Assembly (NCBI GenBank): GCA_003568945.1
Contig: BDIP01000032.1
Span: 9,463 to 40,908, forward strand
Length of the DNA stretch: 31,446 bases
Reading direction: 5' to 3'
Source: Kipferlia bialata
Taxonomy: Eukaryota; Fornicata
A program made the translations under genes and the position numbers. The notes beneath the pieces are model-generated. The model saw nothing but the letters and a program-made list of their open reading frames with translations. It was not told the origin of the DNA and did no database searches. This document shows positions 1 through 8,800 of the stretch, piece by piece (within the stretch, counting starts at the first letter, position 1; every line of letters starts with the position of its first letter).

Positions 1-32
1 ATGTATATGTATATACTATACTGTATTGTAAG

Positions 33-278
33 GGATACCCCAATGTGGACATTGTACACACAGAGGAGGTATATTATAGTAATATATAGTATGACACAGC
101 ATAATATATATATATATACTATTTGTCGTGTTAGCAGGGATACCCCAATGTGGACATTGTGCACACAGAGGAGGTATGATCAAAATCATATACATTAATC
201 GTGAAGGTATATATGTATATATACACTATACTGCATTGTGAGGGATACCCAAATGTGGACATTGTACACACAGAGGAT
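33..278 (+). repeat. 105-bp tandem array carrying three copies of one 36-nt exon
   Basis: Copies of the exon GYPNVDIVHTEE lie at 33-68, 138-173 and 243-278, exactly 105 bp apart. Each is preceded by AG and followed by GTAT. The second has the best acceptor (TTAGCAG) and was used in the gene model. The last codon differs in copy three (GAT, Asp). Intron sequence between copies is also similar (for example TATACTATACTG/GCATTGT), so the repeat unit is exon plus intron. Confidence 0.85.
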
Positions 279-1953
279 GTATGATCTACAGTATAATATA
301 TGCAGTATATATATGTGTGTGTGTGCGTGTGTGTGTGTGTGTGTGTTATACTACATCATTAGTATACCCCAATGTGAGGTATTTATATGCATTGATTGTA
401 TATATCATGATGACTGCATTGTCGAGGGTATCCCTGTGTGTACAGGAGGTGTTAAACAACACTATTATGCATATATATTTAGGATGAATATGTGCATTAT
501 TGTGTCTAACCCCCAGGGTGCGGAGACCCACGAGTTTGCCAGGGTGTTCAACTACAGATGCGTGTTCCACCTAGGTACGTATAGATATGTACTTACTGTT
601 CAGTACCTATTGGTTATCTTTGACATACGCCATTCCAGAGACAAGTGTATCACATTTATGTGTATATTCTAACCCTGTCCACACATGATTTACATGTGTA
701 TCGTATGTTATTATATATTCACTAACCCTGTCAGGTGGCAAGTCCCACCGCTTCTCCTCCTTTGACTATGACTCCATCAATGGGACAGAGGACATGCCAT
801 ACGAGGTGGGTATGTTGTATGGTGTATGTAGAGATATGTGAGTGTATATGAACAGCCAATGTGCTGCACTATATATATATTTATATATACTCTTGTATAT
901 ATGTGTATAGATACCTGCTAACGCTCAGAACACCTCTGCCCCCTCCCTTGACACTGACATTCTCTCTCTCTCTCTCTATCTCTCTCCATCCATTGTGTGT
1001 AGCATTTTAACCTTAGAACACCTCTGCCCCCTCTCTGGACACTGACATTGTCAATGAGCTGCACTCCAGCCAGGACATGATAGACGTCGTGGTGCAGAGG
1101 TATGGGTTGTATCACTTTCATGTACATTTTCTCGATATATATGCTTATCTGTATGATTCTTATTATGTATAAAAAATAAAAGTATTTATGTATAAATATA
1201 CTTCTAACCCTTCCAGGTTTGGACTCCTCCAGTCCAGACTGGACACTGTCTCATTCATAGTATATATACATAGTGAATATCTATGTCATGTATATATACT
1301 AATTACTAGGTTTGGTCTGCTCCAGTCCAGACTGGACACTGTTTCATTCATAGTATATATACATAGTGTATATGTCCTGTATATATATACTAATTACTAG
1401 GTTTGGTCTGCTCCAGTCCAGACTGGACACTGTGTCTGCCCTTGTCAACAGCCATGCACAGAGCCAGTTCTTCATGGAGGGGGGAGCTAGGTATATAGTA
1501 TAGTATATAATGTATGTATGTATTGACATGTATATATGTATATATATAGATTATTATATGTAAATAGTGTCTGCCCTTGTCAACAGCCACAGTTCTTCAT
1601 GGAGGGAGGGGCTAGGTATCTTATATGTATACTTCATCAGTATAGTATACATTGTCATAAATGCATATTTACTGTACTCTTATACACTCTCACCCCAGAC
1701 TGTACAAGGTGTGCCTCACCCCCTATGCCCCCCCTGCCTGTAGACAGATGCACCCCCCTGCATTTTGCATGCTGGACTGTAGGTTTGTATGCATTATATA
1801 TACACACACACATATGTGTGTGTAGTAGTTATGGTGTTTCTCACCCTCAGGCATGTGTACCTGCTTGTCTGTGCCCACAAGGTGTACGTCTGGGCAGGAG
1901 AGCACAGCACAGTCATCGATAACGAGGTACCATACATCATATATATAAACAAG

Positions 1954-1986
<33 letters not shown>

Positions 1987-4921
1987 GCAAAGTGTACATA
2001 CCACTATTGACAACGAGGGGGGGAATGAGAATATTTCTTGTCTCTTCTGAAGTTTATATCCATGACCTATCTCTCCCTATATATATGTATATATATCAGC
2101 ACTTACCTCCAGTACGCAGCACTGTATGCCTCTGAGCTGTCTGTGCATGACACTGTGCATGAGCAGTATACACACACACACATATATATATATATACATA
2201 TGGATATATATATATATATACTAACATTAGTATGCCGCCCTCTATGCCTCTGAGCTCTCAGTGCATGACACTGTGCATGAGCAGCAGGGTGAGACAGACG
2301 CACAGGAGGAGAGGGAGAGGGAGATTGTACACCTCGACGAGGGTTCAGAGGTACACAAATATACTTACTTATGTAGTAATATATGTGGATTCTTGTCTCC
2401 TATTATTAGTATAGACCCTTATCCCCAGGTCCCCCACTTTGTGGACTGCCTTGGTGGCAGGATGCCCTACAATGGGGTCCAGAGTGTGAGGATACCATCC
2501 ACGGCACCCACAGCATCACTCACAGTGGCACCCACACTAGGTATATATATACTCATATATATTTGTTTGCGTGAATATATGTATGTCACATGTAAAATGT
2601 CTTTGCATAGTGACTCTATTCACTAACCCCCAGTCCATCTCTCTCAGCGGTATCAGTATTAGCAGATATATATACATCGTGACTAACCCCTAGCCCATCT
2701 GCAGTGGCTGCACCGCACTGGGTGTCTGGAGGGACCAGTCCTGGAGGCATATGCTAGGACATGCCTGAACAGGTATATACATTGTATAGTATATATATAT
2801 ATATGATATAGTATAGTGTATATTGAACAGTCTGGAGGGACCTGTCCTGGAGGCATACGCTAGGACATGCCTGAACAGGTATATACATATATACATATAC
2901 TGACCATACCTGACTTCTCTTGACCTCTCTTGACCACCAGGGATGACACCGATAGAGAGGACATCCTGGGCACATCTGAGCTGAGGAGGACAAGGGTGGA
3001 CGAGCTGGATATGAGGTATATATGTTCTATTTGCTATAATAATGCGAATATTTATTCTATGAGGAGTACATAGCTACATACATAGCTGGTAAATATTTGT
3101 GAATTACTATTTAGTTTCTGTACTATTCAGTGTGTGTATTGGCCAATATTTGTAGCATCCCTCCTTGTGTTATGACCCCTCCCTCTTACCACTAGGCTTG
3201 TGTCTCTTGACAGATGTATATATATGGTGTAAGGAATAACGAAGATCTGACTGTCAGCTGGCTTGTCTCTTTACAGATCTACATGGATTAATTACGACGA
3301 TCAATATCTAACTGTCAGGCTTGTCTCTGAGACCCGTGTTCTGTCCTCTGTGGAGGATGACATCACCCTGCTCGCAATGTGAGTGATATGTATGTTATAT
3401 GTATGTATATTATATATATAGCCACTGAGTATATGATACTGATACTGATACTGATGATGGCATCACCCTACTCGCAATGTGAGTAAGAGTGACTATATAT
3501 AAATGCATGTACCTTTGTATGCCCTCTCACCCCCAGGTGCCTCTCCCCCCCACCCATCACCCTACCTAGGGTATACACTGTATCTAGGGCAGGGAGGGTC
3601 ACCATATGCCTGATGCCTCACCAGGTGACACATTGCATTGTACATATCTTTAAGTATCCGATGATCTGAGTAGTGTGATGTTTCTATGACAATCACGTAT
3701 GTACATTCCAAAGACACATGCATATTAACATGCTCTAACCCCCAGGCCTCCCTTGAGTCCAGTGATGCTGCCTGTGTCGTGGTGGATGACCTGTCCATGG
3801 TGCACCTCTGGATCAGAGAGGTGTGTGCATGATAGATATATGCATTGATAGATAGATAGATATATAGATAGGTAGATAAATATATAGATATGGTATAGTA
3901 TAGTATTGGATGACCTGTCCATGGTGCACCTGTGGATTAGGGAGGTGTGTGGATGTATACTTCCGTATTCATTGACGCATGATAGAAATGGTGTATCATG
4001 TATTGTTTACTTTATATGTACTCACCCCCATGGTGTGTCCGAGTCCACTGATTATGTATCAGATATATACATATATACATATTCTATATATATTGTGTAT
4101 ATTCCCCCTCACCCCAGGGTGTGCCCGACTCCACTGAATATATATATGATATATATCCTATACATATATACATTATGTGTGTCTCTCTTACCCCAGGGTG
4201 TGTCCGAGTCCACTGATTATATATATGATGTATTATATATACTATACAAATTATATATATATACATTCACCCCTCTCTCTTACCCCCAGGGCGTGTCCGA
4301 CTCTACTGTCAGAAGGGCAAGGGCATTCATACTGGCCCTGCTCAGAAACCAGGGCCGTGTTGACCTTGTTGATGTTGTGCACAGCATGGATGAGCCCCTG
4401 TCCTACGCTGCCCTGCTGCCAGGGTATACATATACATATACATATATATATATGTATGAATGCGTGTGTGTGTGTATTCATGTATTAGTACATATATAGT
4501 GGTGTTGTCCTATAAGTGTTCTCCTCACCCCCAGCTGGGCCAGAGTCCCACTCCTTGACGAGCCAGAGCCAGAGCACAACTCGAAGGTATAAACAACCAC
4601 AAATTATCGCACTTTATGTATCTATTTCTATTGTATAGTGCCGTCAAGCCTTACATATATATATGTGTGTGTGTATCCTCTTATATAGTGTCGTTAATGT
4701 CATTCCTTACCCCCAGGCCGTCATGCTTCGGGAGGGCCTCATCCGCTATGTGGCCAAGAAGAGAATCACAGACCTCAGAAGGGCATACGACAGTGCCGAG
4801 AGCGAGGTAACATGTCGCACTACAATTCACATTATATACTGATTTGAGTGATAATGGTATGTCCATCCAAGTCTTTCTAGGATGACATACGACACTGCGG
4901 AGAGCGAGGTAACTAATATGG

Positions 4922-4957
<36 letters not shown>

Positions 4958-5003
4958 GTACCATATATCTTGTACCAGGAGGAGGCCTCTGACCTGATGA
5001 CCC

Positions 5004-5043
<40 letters not shown>

Positions 5044-5125
5044 GTATCGGTTCTCTCTCTCTCTCTCTCTCTCTCTCTATGTATCGTTTCTCACTCTTCA
5101 GGAGGAGGCCTCCGACCTGATGCTG

Positions 5126-5167
<42 letters not shown>

Positions 5168-5599
5168 GTACCACATACCTTACACTAGGAGGAGGCCTCT
5201 GATCTGATGCGTGACCTCCTTGAGTTCAGAGCAGACTTTGTGGCAGACTACTGTCAGACAAACACAGACGGCACACCTCTGGCAGGTATATCCTTAATCC
5301 AATGAATCCACACCATTCCAATAATGACAGTGACCTGTTCCTATTTCTACTCACTCACAGGTGCTGGTGAGCGTGGTGTGTTCCCAGACGCCTACTCACC
5401 CACTGTACACACACCCTCTACCCTGAGGGAGGGAGAGGAGAGGGAGAGTGTAGACAGTGAGGGAGAGTACTACGAGGGAGAGGCAGACGGTGAGGGAGAG
5501 GGAGAGGGAGAGGGAGAGGGAGAGGATGTGTACTATGAGGAGGGGGCTGCACCAGGGGGGGTCATTATATGCTCAGATACAGAGTCTGAGGACTACTAG
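33..5599 (+). CDS. Gelsolin/villin-family actin-binding protein (5' end outside window)
   Basis: Exons: 138-173, 517-574, 735-805, 1017-1099, 1401-1490, 1699-1782, 1851-1926, 2231-2350, 2429-2540, 2694-2772, 2941-3015, 3319-3378, 3537-3624, 3746-3820, 4290-4423, 4535-4586, 4717-4806, 5189-5285, 5361-5599 (stop TAG). They join in phase into 572 residues. Two gelsolin-like repeats are visible. Repeat A, about residues 110-243, has RLYKV, then VYLLVCAHKVYVWAGEHS, then VHLDEGSE and HFVDCLGG. This matches the family pattern of a strand, 'V-VW-G', and 'L.EG.E...F...GG'. Repeat B, about 334-430, has RVYTVS, LESSDAACVVVDD and VHLWIRE, like the DSDDCFILD...VWKG core. Upstream, TEEGAETHEFARVF and LGGKS resemble the gelsolin inter-repeat linker. 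The C-terminus is helical, then Glu/Gly-rich, with no villin headpiece. Family members bind, sever or cap actin in the cytoplasm. The first repeat(s) and the start codon lie left of the window. Family call fairly sure; exact subfamily not. Confidence 0.78.
361..455 (+). repeat. Two degenerate further copies of the same exon
   Basis: AGTATACCCCAATGTG at 361-376 matches the exon start but lacks its middle. GAGGGTATCCCTGTGTG with TACAGGAGGTGT near 422-455 matches it more weakly. They extend the 105-bp array rightwards as decayed units. An interrupted (TG)n run lies at 314-347 just upstream. Confidence 0.5.
929..961 (+). repeat. Intronic copy of the start of exon 1017-1099
   Basis: 33 bases beginning AACACCTCTGCCCCCTC repeat the first 33 bases of the exon at 1017 with few changes. 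The copy follows CAG and runs straight into a (CT)n tract. The 18 bases at 911-928 also stay open (IPANAQ), so part of the older exon may lie here. Confidence 0.75.
1217..1400 (+). repeat. Two 5' copies of exon 1401-1490 in a ~92-bp tandem array
   Basis: GTTTGG(A/T)CT(C/G)CTCCAG and the following bases start at 1217, 1310 and 1401, spaced 93 and 91 bp. All three follow an AG (TTCCAG, TTACTAG, TTACTAG). The first two change after GACACTGT into the same intron sequence (TCATTCATAGTATATATACA). Only the third continues as open exon. Confidence 0.85.
1567..1615 (+). repeat. Intronic copy of the 3' end of exon 1401-1490
   Basis: GTGTCTGCCCTTGTCAACAG and the following GTTCTTCATGGAGGGAGG repeat the exon's last half, with a short internal loss. 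The copy ends in GGGGCTAG followed by a GTATC donor-like site. This exon therefore has copies of its 5' half upstream and of its 3' half downstream. Confidence 0.85.
2113..2166 (+). repeat. Intronic 5' copy of exon 2231-2350
   Basis: 54 bases after CTCCAG repeat the exon start (TAC/TATGC(A)GC..CTSTATGCCTCTGAG) through CATGAGCAG, then turn into TATACAC intron repeat. In frame the copy would read YAALYASELSVHDTVHEQ, the same peptide as the real exon. Confidence 0.85.
2830..2878 (+). repeat. Intronic 3' copy of exon 2694-2772
   Basis: 49 bases from GTCTGGAGGGACC to CCTGAACAG repeat the exon end with two or three changes and carry their own GTATAT donor. The offset from the real exon end is 106 bp. 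Confidence 0.85.
3196..3478 (+). repeat. Copies of both ends of exon 3319-3378 in its flanking introns
   Basis: GCTTGTGTCTCTTGACAG at 3196-3213 and GCTTGTCTCTTTACAG at 3261-3276 echo the exon start. A 26-base copy of the exon end, finishing in CTACTCGCAAT and a GTGAGT donor, lies at 3453-3478. The intron at 3016-3318 otherwise holds only AT-rich sequence. Confidence 0.6.
3908..3944 (+). repeat. Intronic 3' copy of exon 3746-3820
   Basis: 37 bases coding DDLSMVHLWIRE again, ending GGGAG with a GTGTGT donor just as in the real exon. Third-position changes only (CTC/CTG, ATC/ATT, AGA/AGG) separate the two. Confidence 0.85.
4032..4289 (+). repeat. Three 5' copies of exon 4290-4423 (79-93 bp array)
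   Basis: GGTGTGTCCGAGTCCACTG-type copies start at 4032, 4118 and 4197 before the real exon at 4290 (GGCGTGTCCGACTCTACTG). The last two and the real one follow CCCCAG or CCCAG. The first has CCCAT in place of the AG. This makes a 469-bp intron built largely of repeated acceptor regions. Confidence 0.85.
4881..4908 (+). repeat. Intronic 3' copy of exon 4717-4806
   Basis: 28 bases ending GCGGAGAGCGAG and followed by GTAACT repeat the exon end, including its donor. Confidence 0.8.
4926..5165 (+). repeat. (CT)n tracts alternating with two 5' copies of exon 5189-5285
   Basis: (CT)n runs lie at 4926-4955, 5004-5041, 5052-5079 and 5128-5165. GAGGAGGCCTC(T/C)GACCTGATG copies at 4979-4999 and 5102-5122 follow AG, and the real exon follows at 5189. 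Each copied unit is exon start plus a (CT)n run plus TATGTA(C/T)C. Confidence 0.85.
5489..5526 (+). repeat. In-frame GAGGGA hexanucleotide run in the last gelsolin exon
   Basis: A six-base repeat encodes an alternating Gly-Glu run within an acidic C-terminal tail (about residues 528-540 of the partial protein). It is the exonic, purine-rich counterpart of the pyrimidine runs in introns and probably varies in length. Confidence 0.8.
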
Positions 5600-5889
5600 A
5601 CAAGCCTTAGATGTCGGCTAACGTGTATATATCTCTATGTGTGTGCGGTCTGTGTTTCGTGTGTACGCTCTCTATGGATGGGCTTTATGTTCAAGTGTCC
5701 CCGGTGGTGTTTTGAAAGAGAGGGACAGGGTTTGTATTGTAATAGAAGAGCTTGTTGGACATGTAGCTTGCCTGAGAAAACGTTAGTTGCAAGCGTTTCA
5801 TAGTCTCCGATTCTGTCGGAGATTTTCAGGATCTGACTGAAGCCACACACAAGCATATCTCTTTCTAGCAGTGGAACTTGGGGTTTGGT
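5600..5889. other. Intergenic spacer between genes 1 and 2
   Basis: No coding sign. It holds the end of gene 1's transcript and the promoter/5' leader of gene 2, including the motif near 5794 and a small inverted repeat at 5804-5822. No clear polyadenylation signal was recognised. Confidence 0.6.
5794..5822 (+). promoter_or_regulatory. Putative promoter motif and hairpin upstream of gene 2
   Basis: CGTTTCATAGTC (5794-5805) lies 84 bp before the ATG at 5890. It overlaps the hairpin TCTCCGA-TTCTG-TCGGAGA (5804-5822). The paralogue has CGTTTCATGCAC and the same CCGATTCTG at a similar distance from its ATG. Similar CATACGTC-type motifs precede the other two visible starts. A promoter role is inferred from this recurrence only. 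Confidence 0.4.
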
Positions 5890-8800
5890 ATGCCTGCAGA
5901 GTGTTTGGGTGTTAGCAGTACACCTACTATAGATGGTGTAGCACCAGAAGAGAGAATGGAGACGGGGGGAGAAGGGGGGGAGTGTGGGAGAGAGGATACC
6001 TCAGCACATCCCTCTGGCACTGATTCTCACTCTCTCTCGCTGTCTGATCCTCCATCTAACACTACTCTTCTCATCGAGGGACAGGTAGAGTCTGTGGCAG
6101 ATGTTATGGTGGAGGCAGCTGGGAAGTGTGGGGGTGAGACAGTGAACTGTGCTGCTCAGAGAGAGAGAGAGACAGTGGTGGAGGAGGGGGAGGTTGTGAA
6201 GTCCACCTATGCTCAAGACTCTGGTGTGCAGGAGACACTTGGAGAGCTTGTAGGCAATGTATCTCTGGCCAGTGAGACAATGAGGTAAGATACCACGCAC
6301 ACATCTATGCCTCCAACATTATGTCTAATTAGTGTTCCAATTCCATCTCCGAACCATAATATATCATGTACAATGGATGTCATTCTGCTCAAAGCGTATA
6401 ATGATGGCCTCATATTTATAACATCAGAGTGACTTGGGGCCCAAGTCACTTGGCAGACGAGGCTATTGTGTTCTTTCCCTCCTCATTGCTCACCCTTCAG
6501 TTATGTACGTGAGTTCATATGCAAACCTGACCCTGAGAGTGACTTGGGGACACAGTCCCGTGACCTATTCGCTGGACTCGGCCCACTGTGCAAGGATACA
6601 CTAGGTATCCAAATGTATCATCCACCGATATATACTTCACAGCTCCAGTGTTTTCAGAAACATATCATGTAGAATACCATCTGGATACCTATTCACTCCC
6701 CCACCCCAGCCCTCTCCGACACGTGGTTCTCCTTTCTGCTCGATGCAGTCAAGACACTGCCTCTGAGTGCAGACACTCTCTATGGTATACTGATACCACT
6801 ACGGGTTGTGGCAGGTTGGGCTTCACAATTGTAGTATAGTGCTAACTCTGTACTACTAGGACTAGTAGTATAGATTATTGAATTCTGACAGTAACATGTA
6901 ATTCCTTCTGACTACTCCTATATATCAACATATACTCATCACTATGTCCATCGCTCCCTCCAGACAACCTGACATGTGAGTCTGCCCCCCTCCTCCGAGA
7001 GATGTGCACTCTACTCATCAAGGGGGCAGAGACACTGGTACAGGAGCCATACAACTTTGATGTGGTGGCTAGGTATGTATATAAGAACTATATAGTGTAT
7101 AGATACTTAGCATATGTACATATATGTATAGAATATCAACTTTGACGGTATGGCTAGGTATGTAGAGAGACAGGTCGTATATACATATATGATATATGTA
7201 TATATATGGGTGTTACGTGGTACTTAGCATAATGCTCTAAGCATATGTGTTCATATATATGTCTACAACTCACACAGGAGTGCAACCACCCTGATGTGGT
7301 GGCCAGATATGTTATGAAACAGTATAACTACACTATACATATGATATTTACTCAGTATTACATTCAACTTTGATGTACCAGCGTATGTGTATATATTCTA
7401 GACATATAGATATCCATGTAAATGAATATGTACACTGTATCCAAGATATAGTATATATCTTACACAGGATTGCCACGACTCTGACTCTGCTGCTGTTCGA
7501 TGACGGCATATCTCAACCAGGTAGAGTGTAGTCACATTGTTAAGACTAAACATTCATAGTTATTTGAATATTGACTATATTCTATCAGTAGCATGGCAGG
7601 GACTCTACTCAGGGAGAAAGTGCTGAATATCTGTTTGTATTGTTGCTATTTTGCCCCCAGCTGACAGTCTTACTTCAGATCTCAGTGCTGACAAGAGGGC
7701 ATGTCGCCAGTACCTCATAGACGAAGGTATAGATTCTACACACTGTTGCACTAGAAGAGTCCCGTCCCTAACCACATCCAGTGTATCATACATTTGCATG
7801 CATGTAACTGATTCAGGCCTGCTCTTTTGCATACGGAAACTCTTGTGTGCCCTTATGGACGAGATAGAGTACGAGGAGGAGTTAGACCCGATGAGTGGGA
7901 TGGACGGGGTGGAAGGAGAAGTAGAATCGGAGACTGACAGTGAGGGGGATGCTGAGTCAGAGAGTGACTCTGACTGTGAGTGCAAGGAAGAGGGAGAGGA
8001 GTGTTCAGGAGAAGACCACTCCGACGAGGATCTGGAGGATGATCCCTCTGTGCCACTAGACTACAGAGCACGCCAGGATGCAACCTACGCTCTCGGCGAG
8101 ATGGTCGTTTTGATACTGGTAGGTGTGTGGATGTTATTGAGAAACATTCTGCTGTTGATTCGCAGTACGTAAAATCGACGTCCTAACCTACCTAGAATTT
8201 GCTGACACCAGCGGAGGATCTTGTTTACTCCATTGACCATGTGAGGGACCTCGTTGGCTTCTTTGTGGAGTACTCCCTGTTGACTGAGGTCATTTACCAC
8301 CAGTTGTTGGCCCCGCTGACTGTTCAAGGTACATATTGAAGAGTATACTTAGTTTTGTATATAATATATATTCAGTTTATATACTCATAGTATATGTATT
8401 AGTATTAGGTCTAAGGCGTAAGTACGTTTGCCACTTGATAGTGCTATCTTCGTGGTAACATGGATTGAACTGAGGGTGATGTTTGAGACACATTCTGACC
8501 CTCTATTACTATTACTGACCTTTAGACAAGACATGTGAGCTCCTCTTTGAGTCCGGTATCCTGTCCGCCCTCACTGATATTGCAGAGGATGATGAGGAGG
8601 TGGGAGGGCTACTGATTGCCTAATGTGACAACACAATCTAACTATACTGGTGTCACTATCCGAAATTTCGGCTCTTCTAACTGCAGCATGAGTGCATGTT
8701 ACAGTGGCTGACAAGGAGGCTCCTCACTAGTGGTGAGTCAGAGAGAATATGTCGATTATCACACGACCTACTGGACAAGTAATATTAGTGGAATACAGTT

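Noticed and set aside
33-278. CRISPR-like regular repeats (36-nt units, 69-nt gaps)
   Set aside because: The units are coding, the spacers are similar to each other, and the context is a eukaryotic gene; it is an exon array.
1953-2253. Open frames rich in Tyr-Ile on both strands
   Set aside because: Translation of (TA)n and (CA)n tracts in an intron.
3906-4499. Long plus-strand open frame
   Set aside because: It runs through exon copies, TA repeats and only part of the real exon 4290-4423; splice sites and the gelsolin alignment explain the coding part.
4913-5188. Ser/Leu- or Arg/Glu-repeat open frames on both strands
   Set aside because: Products of (CT)n/(GA)n microsatellites, not genes.
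8123-8172. Continuation of exon 7817-8122 into a hydrophobic tail ending at a stop
   Set aside because: Open by chance for 50 bases. Splicing at 8122/8123 to 8212 restores alignment to the paralogue, though intron retention making a membrane-tailed short form cannot be excluded.
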